From DASYQD01 sp963837455 (GTDB lineage Bacteria; Acidobacteriota; Thermoanaerobaculia; Multivoradales; JAIOJS01), in contig CAWINM010000007.1 in assembly GCA_963837455.1 (NCBI GenBank), positions 1 to 64,000 of the forward strand: a stretch of DNA of 64,000 bases, written 5' to 3'. The translations under genes and the position numbers were made by a program. Under the pieces are notes generated by a model that worked only from the letters and a program-made list of their open reading frames with translations, was not told the origin of the DNA and did not search any database. Shown piece after piece: positions 1 to 8,455 of the stretch (position 1 is the stretch's first letter; each line of letters starts with the position of its first letter).

Positions 1-998
1 ACCAAGGTGGCGGGGCGCCTGGGCGAGCTCGCCCGTCGACCTCGGCAGCGGCGTGCGGCGCGGCGAGGTGCTCGCCCGCCTCGCCCCCGCGACTACGAGC
101 TGCGGGTGCGCAGGCGGAGGCGGCTGGTGCAGGCGCGCGCGCGGCTGGGGCTGCGGCCGAGGACGCCGACGACAACGTCGAGCCCGAGCAGACGGCGATC
201 GTGCGCGAGGCGCGCGCGGAGCTCGACGAGGCGCGGCGCGCGCGCGACGGCGCAGGCGCTGTCGCCGGGCAGCGTCCGCAAGCCGACGTCGACGCCGCGG
301 AGGCCGCCTTCAGGTGGCGGAGAGCCGCTTCCAGGACGCCCACGAGGAGGTGCTGAACCGGCAGGGCGTGCTGGCGCAGCGCGGCACCGAGCTGGACCTC
401 GCGCGCCAGCAGCTGGCCGACACGGTGCTCGTCGCGCCGTTCGACGGCGCGGTGCGCGAGCGCCTGGCCACGGCCGGCGAGTACGTGGCGGCCGGCCAGC
501 CGATCGTGACGCTGGTGCGCATCGACCCGCTGCGGCTGCGGCTGCGGTCCCGGAGCGCGAGGCCGGCGCCGTGCGGCAGGGGCAGGCGGTGCGCGTCGCG
601 GTCGAGGGCGACCCGCGCGCCACGACGGGACGCGTGGCCGCGGGTGAGCCCCGCCATCGACGCCAGCGAAGCCGCACGCTGATGGTCGAGGCCGAGGTGC
701 CGAACGCGGACGGTGCGCTGCGCCCCGGCTCCTTCGCCCGCGCCGAGATCGTCATCACGCCGAGGCGCAGCCGGTGGTCGTGGTCCCGGCCTCGGCGCTG
801 GTCACGTTCGCCGGCATCGACAAGGTCTGCGTGGTCGAGGACGGACAGAGCGGTCGAGAAGCGCGTGCCGACCGGCCGCCGGCAGCGGCGACCGGGTCGA
901 GATCGTGGAGGGCCTGCAGGCCGGCGAGCCGTGGTGGTGGAGCCCGGCAACCTGGTCGGCGGCCAGGCGGTCACCGGCGTGGCCGAGAGGGTCGCTGA
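1..998 (+). pseudogene. RND efflux membrane fusion protein (HlyD/AcrA type), 5'-truncated and broken by indels
   Basis: Periplasmic adaptor of a tripartite RND efflux pump, entering from outside the window. Pieces in all three forward frames add up to one adaptor: a lipoyl half-motif (GEVLARLAP), an alpha-hairpin stretch (AEDADDNVEPEQ, then ESRFQDAHEEVLNRQ), the second lipoyl half (APFDGAVRERLATAGEYVAAGQP), a beta-barrel part (VEAEVPNADGALRPGSFARAE) and a membrane-proximal end (EPGNLVGGQAVTGV). Every join is a 1-nt frame change, for example an extra C near base 34 and a missing base near 545. Protein-level conservation is intact between breaks, so sequencing error is more likely than decay. 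It stops 3 nt before the pump gene, so the two form an operon. Confidence 0.75.
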
Positions 999-1001
999 GC
1001 C

Positions 1002-4000
1002 ATGCAGAGGCTCGCCGAGATCTGCATCCGCCGCCCGGTGTTCGCGACGATGCTGATCGCTGGCGCTGGTGGTGGTCGGCGCGGCCGGCTACTTCCGGCT
1101 GGGCGTCGACCGCTTCCCCTCCGTCGACCTGCCGACGGTGAGCGTGCGCACCGACGCTGCCCGGGGCCTCGCCCGAGGAGATCGAGACGCGAGGTCTCGC
1201 GAGCCGCTCGAGGAGGCGGTCAACACCGTCGAGGGCATCGACGAGCTGCGCTCGATCTCGGGCCAGGGCAGCTCGATCGTGATCGTCACCTTCGACCTGG
1301 ACCGCGACATCGACGTCGCCGCGCAGGACGTGCGCGACCGCGTCGCGACCGTCGCTGCGCAACCTGCCGCCCGACGCCGAGCCGCCGGTCGTCGTCAAGT
1401 TCGACAACGACTCGACGCCGGTGCTGACCATCGCGCTCTCGGCCGACCGGCCGATGCGCGAGCTGACCGAGATCGCCGACAAGATGGTCAAGCCGCAGCT
1501 CGAGCGTTCCGCGGGCGTCGGCGAGGTGCGCCTGGTCGGCGGCCTGCAGCGGGCGATCAACGTGTGGATCGACGCCGATCGGCTGGCCGCCTACCGGCTC
1601 CCGATCACCGCCGTGCGCGACGCGCTCCTGCGGCAGAACGCCGACGTCCCGGGCGGCAACGTCACCGCGGCGCGCGCGAGCAGGTCGCTGCGCACGATGG
1701 GCCGGATCGACCGACCCGCGAGGCTTCGACGACCTGGTGGTCGCCACCGTCGACGGCACGCCGATCCGCATGCGCGACATCGGCCGCGCCGAGGACGGCA
1801 CCAAGGAGCAGCGCTCGCTGGCCCGCCTCGAACGGCGTGCCGACCGTGACGCTCGAGGTGCGCCGCCAGTCGGGCGCGAACACCGTCGCGGTGATCGAGG
1901 CGGCCAAGGACAACCTGGCGAAGCGATCGCGCGGCCGGCTGCCGCCGGACGTGCAGCTCGAGGTCATCCGCGACCAGTCGCGCTACATCTACAGCGCGCT
2001 GCACGAGATCGACCTGCACCTGCGTGCTCGGCAGCATCCTGGCCTGCCTGGTGGTGCTGGCCTTCATGCGCAGCTGGCGCTCGACGTTGATCGCCGCGGT
2101 CGCGATCCCGGCCTCGGTGATCTCCACCTTCGGGATGATGTGGGCGCTCGGCTTCACGCTGAACAGCGTCACGATGCTGGCCCTGGTGCTGATGGTCGGC
2201 ATCGTCATCGACGACGCCATCGTCGTGCTCGAGAACATCTTCCGCTTCGTCGAGGAGAAGGGGATGGCGCCCTTCGAGGCGGCGCGCGACGGCACCGCCG
2301 AGATCGGGCTGGCGGTGCTGGCCACCACGCTCTCGCCTGGTCGTGATCTTCGTGCCGGTCTCGTTCATGTCGAGCATCTCGGGCCGCTTCCTCTACCAGT
2401 TCGGCATCACCGCGGCGGTGGCGGTGCTGGTGTCAGCCTGCTGGTCTCGTTCACGCTGACGCCGATGATGAGCGCGCGCATGCTGCGCGTCGAGGACGCC
2501 GCGGCCGCCGGCGGTCAGGAACGGCGGCGGCCAGGCGGCCTCGCGGCGCGGCTTCTACGCCTGGCTCGACGCGGCTATGCGCGGCTGCTCGGCCTGGGCG
2601 ATGCGCCACCGCCGGCGTGGTGGTGTCGGGGGCGCTGCTGGTGGTCATGCCGCCGCCGTCCCGCTGTACGGGCTGGTGCGGCAGGAGTACATGCCCAGCG
2701 ACGTCGACGAGGCCGAGTTCGACGTGCAACGTCACCGCTCCCGAGGGCGCGAGCCTGGCGGCGATGGACGACGCCATGCGCGCGGTCGAGGAGGAGATCC
2801 GGGCGAGCGCGCGGCGTGCGGCTGGTGCTGGCCACCGCCGGCGGCGGCTTCCTCGGCGGCGTCAACCAGGGGCGGCGTCTACGTGCGCATCGCGCCGCAC
2901 GAGGAGCGCATCTTCTCGCTCCTCGCGGCTGCTGCGCGCGACTCTGCGCGGCGACCCGTGGCCGCCTTCCGCGGGCAACTACTCGCAGCGCGACGTGATG
3001 CAGGAGGTCCGCCGGCGGCTGCGCAAGTTCCCCGACCTGCGCTGCTCGCGTGCGCAACGCCCGCTCGTTCAACATCGGCGGCGGCAACTTCGAGATCGAC
3101 TTCGTGCTCCGCGGCCCGGACCTCGAGGCGCTGGCCGCTACGCCGAGGAGCTGCGCCGCAGCGCGCGCCGGAGCTGGGCGCTCGTCGACGCCGACACCAC
3201 GCTCAAGCTCGACAAGCCCGAGCTGCGGGTCGGTCATCGACCGCGAGCGCGCCGCCGACCTCGGCGTCGACACGCGACAGACGTGCCGCAGGCGCTGCGC
3301 CTGATGGTGGGCGGCGACGCAGCAGGTCTCGCGCTTCCGCGACCCCGCCGTCAACGAGGACTACGACGTGGAGCTGCGCCTGTCGACGCCGACCGCAGGG
3401 ACCGCCGACGACCGTGTCGCGCCTCTACGTCGAGCGCTCGTGCGGCGGCACCTCGCGGGGCTACCGGGGCCACGGGCGCCCGGCCTGGTGCGCCTCGACA
3501 ACCTGGTGAACCTCGTCCAGGCGCCAGACCGCGTCGCGCATCGACCGCCTCGACCGCCAGCGCCAGGTCAGCCTGCGCGCCTCGGTCGCGCCCGGCTACG
3601 CGCTGGCCGACCGCCTCGAGGCGCTGCGCCAGGCGGCGCGCGGCGATGAACCTGCCGGCCGGGTACACGACCGCGTCTCCGGCCGCGGCCGCGAGCTGGA
3701 GCGCACCTTCCACGAGTTCCTCTGGGCCTTCCTGCTGTCGGTCGTCGTTCATGTACATGATCCTGGCGGCGCAGTTCGAGAGCCTGGTGCACCCGCTCAC
3801 GATCCTGCTCTCGCTGCCGCTGTCCGTGCCCTTCGCCCTGTTGTCGCTCTGGGTCACCGGCAACACGCTGAACCTGTACTCGGCGCTCGGCATCCTGGTG
3901 CTGTTCGGCGTGGTGAAGAAGAACGCGATCCTGCAGATCGACCACATGAACCAGCTGCGCGCCGACGGGCACTGGACCGGCCGCCGGCGATCCTGCAGGC

Positions 4001-4290
4001 CAACCGCGACCGCCTGCGGCCGATCCTGATGACCACCCTGGCGCTGGTCGCCGGCATGCTGCCGCTGGCGCTCGGCACCGGACCCGGCGCCGAGGAGCGC
4101 CGCGCGGTGGCCGTCGTGGTGATCGGCGGGCAGACGCTGTCCCTGCTGCTGACGCTGCTGGTGACGCCGGTGGCCTACTCGCTGCTTCGACGACCTCAAG
4201 GAGCGGGTGCGCGGTGGCCGCCGGCTGGCGATGCGTCGTCTGGGCGAGCGCGTCGCCGCCGCCCGGCGCCGGCGCGACGAGGCAGCCTGA
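1002..4290 (+). pseudogene. RND multidrug efflux transporter (AcrB/HAE1 type), apparent frameshifted gene
   Basis: Inner-membrane proton/drug antiporter. Spliced across frames it reads as a full-length pump of about 1,090 codons: N-terminal RRPVFATMLI membrane segment, GVDRFPSVDLP, porter domains, the TM4 proton-relay motif (VGIVIDDAIVVLENI near 2200-2240), a second porter half and the C-terminal membrane block (MILAAQFESLVHPL near 3760, LVLFGVVKKNAILQIDH near 3900). Single-base insertions lie near 1051, 1156, 1191, 1199, 1353, 1712, 1828, 2022, 2336 and 4190, with a net -1 change near 2430 and more between 2500 and 4000. Each insertion moves the frame by one and the protein continues unharmed. 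As written it cannot be translated; as an organismal gene it is probably intact. Confidence 0.8.
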
Positions 4291-4526
4291 CTACCGTCGG
4301 ACGCGGCGGTGAAGGCGGCAACGGTCGCGCCAGCGGCATGCTTGCGATGCTGCCAGTGCCGCGGCGAGTCGGCGCCGCGGCCACGCGCCGCCGTCGGGAG
4401 CGCACCGGTGGCCGCGACCTAGCCGGCGGGGAGAACCGCCCTGGGCGCGGGCAGCAGCCGCCACCCTCGGGCGGCGAGCGCGCGGCCGCGGATACGGCGC
4501 CTGCGCGCGAGGGGCGAGAATCGGTC

Positions 4527-5294
4527 ATGCTCGCCGTCGCTCTCGCCGCCGCCGGCGTCCTCCTCGCCGGCGGTCCGTCTCCAGCGGCGTTGATGCCGGG
4601 GTCGGCTCCCGGCGCCGCGGAGCGGTCGCTGCTGGCGCGCGGCGAGACGGTGGTCCGACTGGTGGCGGTGGAGGGCACCGGCATCCGCGAAGGGGTCGGG
4701 CTCGCCCTGCTCGACGCACCGCCGGAGCGGGTGTTCCGCGCCCTCCGCGACCTCGGCCACTACGACGAGTGGGCGCCCTTCGTCGCCCGCTCGGCGGCGC
4801 GCGACGTGGGCGACGGGAGCGTCGAGCAGGAGCAGTGGCTGGAGCTGCCGGCGCCGATCGCCGCACGCCACTTCCGCGTGCGGGTGGGCGGCGGAGCCGA
4901 GGGCGGCGGCGGTGCGCGGCGCTGGCGCCTCGACTGGAGCTATTTGCCAGGCTCGGGGAACGTGCGCACGGTGCGTGGCGCCTGGATCCTCGCCGGCGCC
5001 GCCGGTGGGGGCACGCTGGCTTCCTGCCGGCTGTTCCTCGATCCCGGCGGGCACGTCCCCGCCTGGGTGGTCAACCGCACGCTGTCGCGGGCCCTGCCGT
5101 GGATCCTCGACGGCCTGCGCCAGCAGGCCCATCGCTGGCGCTACGACCCGCGGGCGCCCGGCGGCGGCGAGCCTGCAGCGCCCGCGATCGCGCCGCCGGC
5201 GCCGGCTCACCAGGTGCGGCGCAGCGGGTGGGCCTCGGTGTTGAGCACCACGGCGTCGAGGTCGAGGGTCGCCTCGGGGGCGAACATCAGGTAG
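4527..5294 (+). CDS. START/SRPBCC-fold protein, probably secreted
   Basis: A 255-residue protein starting with a short hydrophobic stretch that could be a signal peptide (LAVALAAAGVLLAGG). The rest resembles the START/polyketide-cyclase (SRPBCC) fold: LLDAPPERVFRALRDLGHYDEWAPFV near residues 60-85 is the usual first helix with the DxxxYxxW-type turn, and a long amphipathic helix (VNRTLSRALPWILDGLRQQA) closes the fold. Family members bind lipids or other hydrophobic ligands, but no ligand can be named here. The ATG follows a GGGGCGAGA purine stretch. Its last 88 nt overlap the 3' end of the convergent GH47 gene, so the final 30 or so residues, beyond the fold, are low-complexity tail. First gene after the indel-rich region, and itself clean. 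Confidence 0.7.
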   Translation: MLAVALAAAGVLLAGGPSPAALMPGSAPGAAERSLLARGETVVRLVAVEGTGIREGVGLALLDAPPERVFRALRDLGHYDEWAPFVARSAARDVGDGSVEQEQWLELPAPIAARHFRVRVGGGAEGGGGARRWRLDWSYLPGSGNVRTVRGAWILAGAAGGGTLASCRLFLDPGGHVPAWVVNRTLSRALPWILDGLRQQAHRWRYDPRAPGGGEPAAPAIAPPAPAHQVRRSGWASVLSTTASRSRVASGANIR

Positions 5295-6649
5295 AGGTAC
5301 TTGAGCGTCTCGGCGAGGAAGAAGCTGGGCATGAGGTCCCCCTGCTTGCCGCTCGTCACGTCGTCGAGGACGGTGTAGCCGTCGGCGGTGCGACAGCGGG
5401 CGACGAGGGCGGCGAGGAAGGTGCGGCCCATGTCGAGGTAGCGCGAATCGTGCGTGGTGCGGTAGAGGACGAAGGCCGACTCGACGATCTCCGGGCGCAG
5501 CGGGTAGCGGGGGTCGACCGCTCTCATGGTGTGGTAGTCGATCAGCTCGGGCTCGACGCCGGAGAGCTGCCACATGGCGAAGGCCGAGCTCTCCAGACGG
5601 CGGGCGCGATCGAGGTCGCCGCCGAGCGCCAGCACCGCCGGCAGGAAGGCGTGCAGGGCGCCGAACTCGCTGGCGGTGCGGGCGCCGCTGTTCATGTCGA
5701 CCTGGCCGTACCAGAGGCCGGTGGCGGTCTCCTCGGCGAGGTGGCGGTCGAGCGCCTCCCTGCTGGCGCGCCACATCTGCCCGCAGTCGGTGTCGCCGAA
5801 CAGGCGTTCGCACTTGAGCAGGTACTCGTAGTACGAGTCGATGCCGCCCCCGACGTGACTGGCGGCGCTCGTCCAGGCGCCGCTCTCGACGTCGATCTGC
5901 TCGCCCACCAGGCCGAGCGGCGAGCGGCGCGCGTAGAGCGCCACGAGCGCGCGCTTCGCCGTGTCGTAGTAGATCGGCTTGCCGGTGAGGCGCGCCAGGG
6001 TGCCGAGCTCGAGCAGCAGCGTGCCCACCTCGGCGGGATTGCTGCGTGGGTCGCGGGTGGCGCCGGTGCGCAGGTTGACGAACCGGTAGGGCATGCCGGT
6101 GGGGGAGTCGAAGGCGGGGAGCAGGCGCCTGCCGAGGTCGTCGGCGAGCGCCAGGAATCGCGCGTCGCCGGTGAGCTGGTAGGCGGAGAGCAGCCCGCCG
6201 AGAAGGCGGATGGTGACCTCGAAGACCTGCACCGAGGCATCGCGGTCGAAGGAGAGGCGGGAGAGGATGATCTCCTGGGCGCGCACCGCTTCGGCGGTGA
6301 GCCCGGCGAGGCGGAGGGTGTCGAGCGCGTCCACCGGCGTCATCAGCAAGGGCTCGCCGTACCAGTCGCGCACCGTGTGCGACAGCGGCCGCAGCTCGTC
6401 GTGTCCCCAGGCGTAGGTGGCGTAGCCCAGCCAGGCATGACGGAGCTCCTCGCGCACCCGCGCCGCGGTGGCGGGGTCGGCACCGGGCTGCCCGACGGCC
6501 CGGCCGTCGTCTCCCGGTGCCGCGGCCTGCTGGCGGCTGGGCACCGGTGGAGACGTGGGCGGGGCCGCCTCGGTGGGGCGGCCGGCGCAGCCGGCGAGCC
6601 AGCCAGCGGCGGCGAGCACGAGGCCCGTGGCGATGCGTCGCCCCGTCAT
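5207..6649 (-). CDS. Glycoside hydrolase family 47 (class I alpha-1,2-mannosidase-like) lipoprotein
   Basis: A 480-residue protein with a lipoprotein signal peptide ending in the lipobox LAGC (Cys21), so it should be anchored in the envelope facing the periplasm or outside. The rest matches GH47 throughout: AWLGYATYAWGHDELRPLS, DALDTLRLAGL, FEVTIRLLGGLLSAYQLTGD, AFDSPTGMPYRFVNL, EVGTLLLELGTLARLTG, GGGIDSYYEYLLK and the terminal TEAHP whose Thr binds the essential Ca2+ in known enzymes. GH47 enzymes trim alpha-1,2-linked mannose with inversion. The family is best known from eukaryotic N-glycan processing and is uncommon in bacteria. The start is supported by GGGAGGTC 7 nt upstream. Natural substrate unknown; host- or yeast-derived mannan or the cell's own glycans are possible. 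Confidence 0.85.
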   Translation of the reverse strand: MTGRRIATGLVLAAAGWLAGCAGRPTEAAPPTSPPVPSRQQAAAPGDDGRAVGQPGADPATAARVREELRHAWLGYATYAWGHDELRPLSHTVRDWYGEPLLMTPVDALDTLRLAGLTAEAVRAQEIILSRLSFDRDASVQVFEVTIRLLGGLLSAYQLTGDARFLALADDLGRRLLPAFDSPTGMPYRFVNLRTGATRDPRSNPAEVGTLLLELGTLARLTGKPIYYDTAKRALVALYARRSPLGLVGEQIDVESGAWTSAASHVGGGIDSYYEYLLKCERLFGDTDCGQMWRASREALDRHLAEETATGLWYGQVDMNSGARTASEFGALHAFLPAVLALGGDLDRARRLESSAFAMWQLSGVEPELIDYHTMRAVDPRYPLRPEIVESAFVLYRTTHDSRYLDMGRTFLAALVARCRTADGYTVLDDVTSGKQGDLMPSFFLAETLKYLYLMFAPEATLDLDAVVLNTEAHPLRRTW

Positions 6650-6794
6650 GTCCGACCTCCCGGGGTTGGGCGCGGCTGTCAGAGCCCCGACGGTCACGCC
6701 TTTCGCCGCGGCCGCGCCTGCGCCGACCCTATCGCGCAGAGGGTGAGCCGCGATGGGCCCGGAGACGGGGTGACGAGCGGTCGCTGGGGCGGGC

Positions 6795-7310
6795 CTACAG
6801 GCAGTGCCGCCCCTGGCCGCGCACATACGCCTCGAGGCCGCCGCCGGCCTCGATGGCCGCCAATTGATCGAGACGCGGCACCGCCTCGTAGGAGCCGTGC
6901 GCGCGCCCGGCAGCGTAGGCCGCCAGCGTGCCCTCCACGCCGGCGAGGAAGGTGGCGGTGGCGCCGGCTCCCACTCCCGGGTGCTGGAGGATGTAGGCGG
7001 CGCTCGAGTACATGTGCTGGTCGAGCAGCTCGCCGGGGATGCCCTGGCGCTCCTGCGGGGTGCCGAAGAGGCTCAGGCAGCGCTTGACGGTGATGTCCGG
7101 AGCCTCGCTGAGGAAGGTGTCGAGCCACTTCCGGGCCGCCGGCGCCTCGTCGCTCCAGGGGGTGGTCTCGAGCAGTCGCGCCAGCTGCACCACCTTGTCG
7201 CGCTCCTCCGGCGTCGAGGGGCCACGCGGGGCGGCGGCAGCCGGACGCGGTGTGGCGCTGACGACGAGCAGCAGAGCGGCGGTGCTGGCGAGCGCGATGC
7301 GACGTGGCAT
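6795..7310 (-). CDS. Hypothetical secreted protein
   Basis: A 171-residue protein not assigned to any family. It has a clear Sec signal peptide (RRIALASTAALLLVVSATPRPAAA) followed by an alpha-helical domain with WSDEAPAARKWLDTFLSEAPDITVKRC, containing two cysteines (one mid-protein, one near the C-terminus in RHCL) that could form a disulfide. The start ATG is preceded by a strong AGGAGG. It lies 145 nt upstream of the GH47 gene on the same strand and 122 nt downstream of the alpha/beta hydrolase, so co-transcription is possible. No catalytic motif is evident. Confidence 0.6.
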   Translation of the reverse strand: MPRRIALASTAALLLVVSATPRPAAAAPRGPSTPEERDKVVQLARLLETTPWSDEAPAARKWLDTFLSEAPDITVKRCLSLFGTPQERQGIPGELLDQHMYSSAAYILQHPGVGAGATATFLAGVEGTLAAYAAGRAHGSYEAVPRLDQLAAIEAGGGLEAYVRGQGRHCL

Positions 7311-7432
7311 GGGACCTCCTGGCGGACGACGAGAGCGGCGGGTGCGGTGCCGCGATCGGGCAAGGTGGTGACCGGCACCATTCCCGGCGGTGGGCAGTGT
7401 AGCTCTCCTCCGCAGGAGCCGCGGCGGGCGTC

Positions 7433-8404
7433 TCAGCCCGGCTGCGCCTCCTGCGGCCGCTCCTTCCTGGCCGGCCCGCCCCCCCTGAAAAACGAGACCA
7501 GCAGCTCGGCGACCTCCTTGGGTTTCTCCACCATCGGCCAATGGCCGCAATCGGGGAGGATCGCCGTGCGGGCGTCCGGCATGCGCAGCTCGAGCATCTT
7601 CGCGGTCTGCTGATGCACGACCTTGCTCTTGGCCCCGAAGATGCCGAGCGTCCGCTTCTTGAGCTCGGGCAGCAGCAGATCGAGGAGGTTCCGGCGGTCC
7701 CCTTCGAGCAGCTTCGACCACACCAGCTGGTGGCAGGGGCGATCGTTGACCAGGGTCTCGGCCCGCCGCCGCTTGCGCGCCGCCGGCATCGTCGGCGGCG
7801 TCACCGTGACGTAGGCGAGCAGCTGGTCGTAGGCCTCGGGCTTGGCGATCAGCAGCGGGTTGCGATGGTTCTTGAGCTGGCGGTCGAGGTCGCTGTCGGC
7901 GGGGGTGGTGATCCCCAGCGGCTCGATCATCGTCAGCGTCGCCACCTCGGTGGGGAAGGCGTAGGCGTAGCTCGCCGCCACGATCGCCGACACCGAATGA
8001 CCGACGAGATGGAACGACACCAGCCCGGCCTGGCGGGCGAAGGTGCGGATCTGCTTGGCCAGCGAGGCGGCGTCGTACTGCCCGTCGGGGTCGGGGAAGT
8101 TGCTGCCGAAGCCGGGCAGGTCGGGGGCGACGACTTGATAGCCGGCCTGCTCGAGCAGCGGGAAGAGGTCCAGCCAGATTTCCTTGTCGGCGGCGAAGCC
8201 GTGCAGCAGCAGCACGGTGGAGGCGCCGGGCTTGGTGCCGCCGAGGTACGAGATCTGCCCCTTGCCGATCGGCACGACGCGCTCCTCGAGCTTGCCGCCG
8301 CCGCCGCCCTTGGCCTTCATCTCCTTGAAGAAGCCCCGCCTGAGGAGCACGATGGTGAGGGCGACCACCCCTGCGCCCTCGGTGAGGAATAACGGCCAGT
8401 TCAA
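7433..8404 (-). CDS. Alpha/beta hydrolase, membrane-anchored
   Basis: A 323-residue alpha/beta-hydrolase-fold enzyme with an N-terminal membrane segment (LFLTEGAGVVALTIVLL). Visible elements are the oxyanion-hole motif LLLHGFAADKEIW, the PDLPGFG loop, the nucleophile elbow GHSVS, and the C-terminal catalytic His in PDCGHWPMVEKP; the acid probably lies just before it. This layout is typical of esterases, lipases and C-C hydrolases and does not fix the substrate. The start is TTG, chosen because GGGAGGGAGCA lies immediately upstream and gives a sensible N-terminus. It is 51 nt downstream of recQ on the same strand and may be co-transcribed with it. Confidence 0.8.
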   Translation of the reverse strand: MNWPLFLTEGAGVVALTIVLLRRGFFKEMKAKGGGGGKLEERVVPIGKGQISYLGGTKPGASTVLLLHGFAADKEIWLDLFPLLEQAGYQVVAPDLPGFGSNFPDPDGQYDAASLAKQIRTFARQAGLVSFHLVGHSVSAIVAASYAYAFPTEVATLTMIEPLGITTPADSDLDRQLKNHRNPLLIAKPEAYDQLLAYVTVTPPTMPAARKRRRAETLVNDRPCHQLVWSKLLEGDRRNLLDLLLPELKKRTLGIFGAKSKVVHQQTAKMLELRMPDARTAILPDCGHWPMVEKPKEVAELLVSFFRGGGPARKERPQEAQPG

Positions 8405-8455
8405 TGCTCCCTCCCTTGCTGCCTGTCAGGGGAACGATGTGCCGGGGGACCGATC

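Noticed and set aside
1..4290. Programmed frameshifting in the efflux genes
   Set aside because: More than twenty shifts in mixed sequence contexts without slippery sites or stimulators cannot be programmed; they look like errors.
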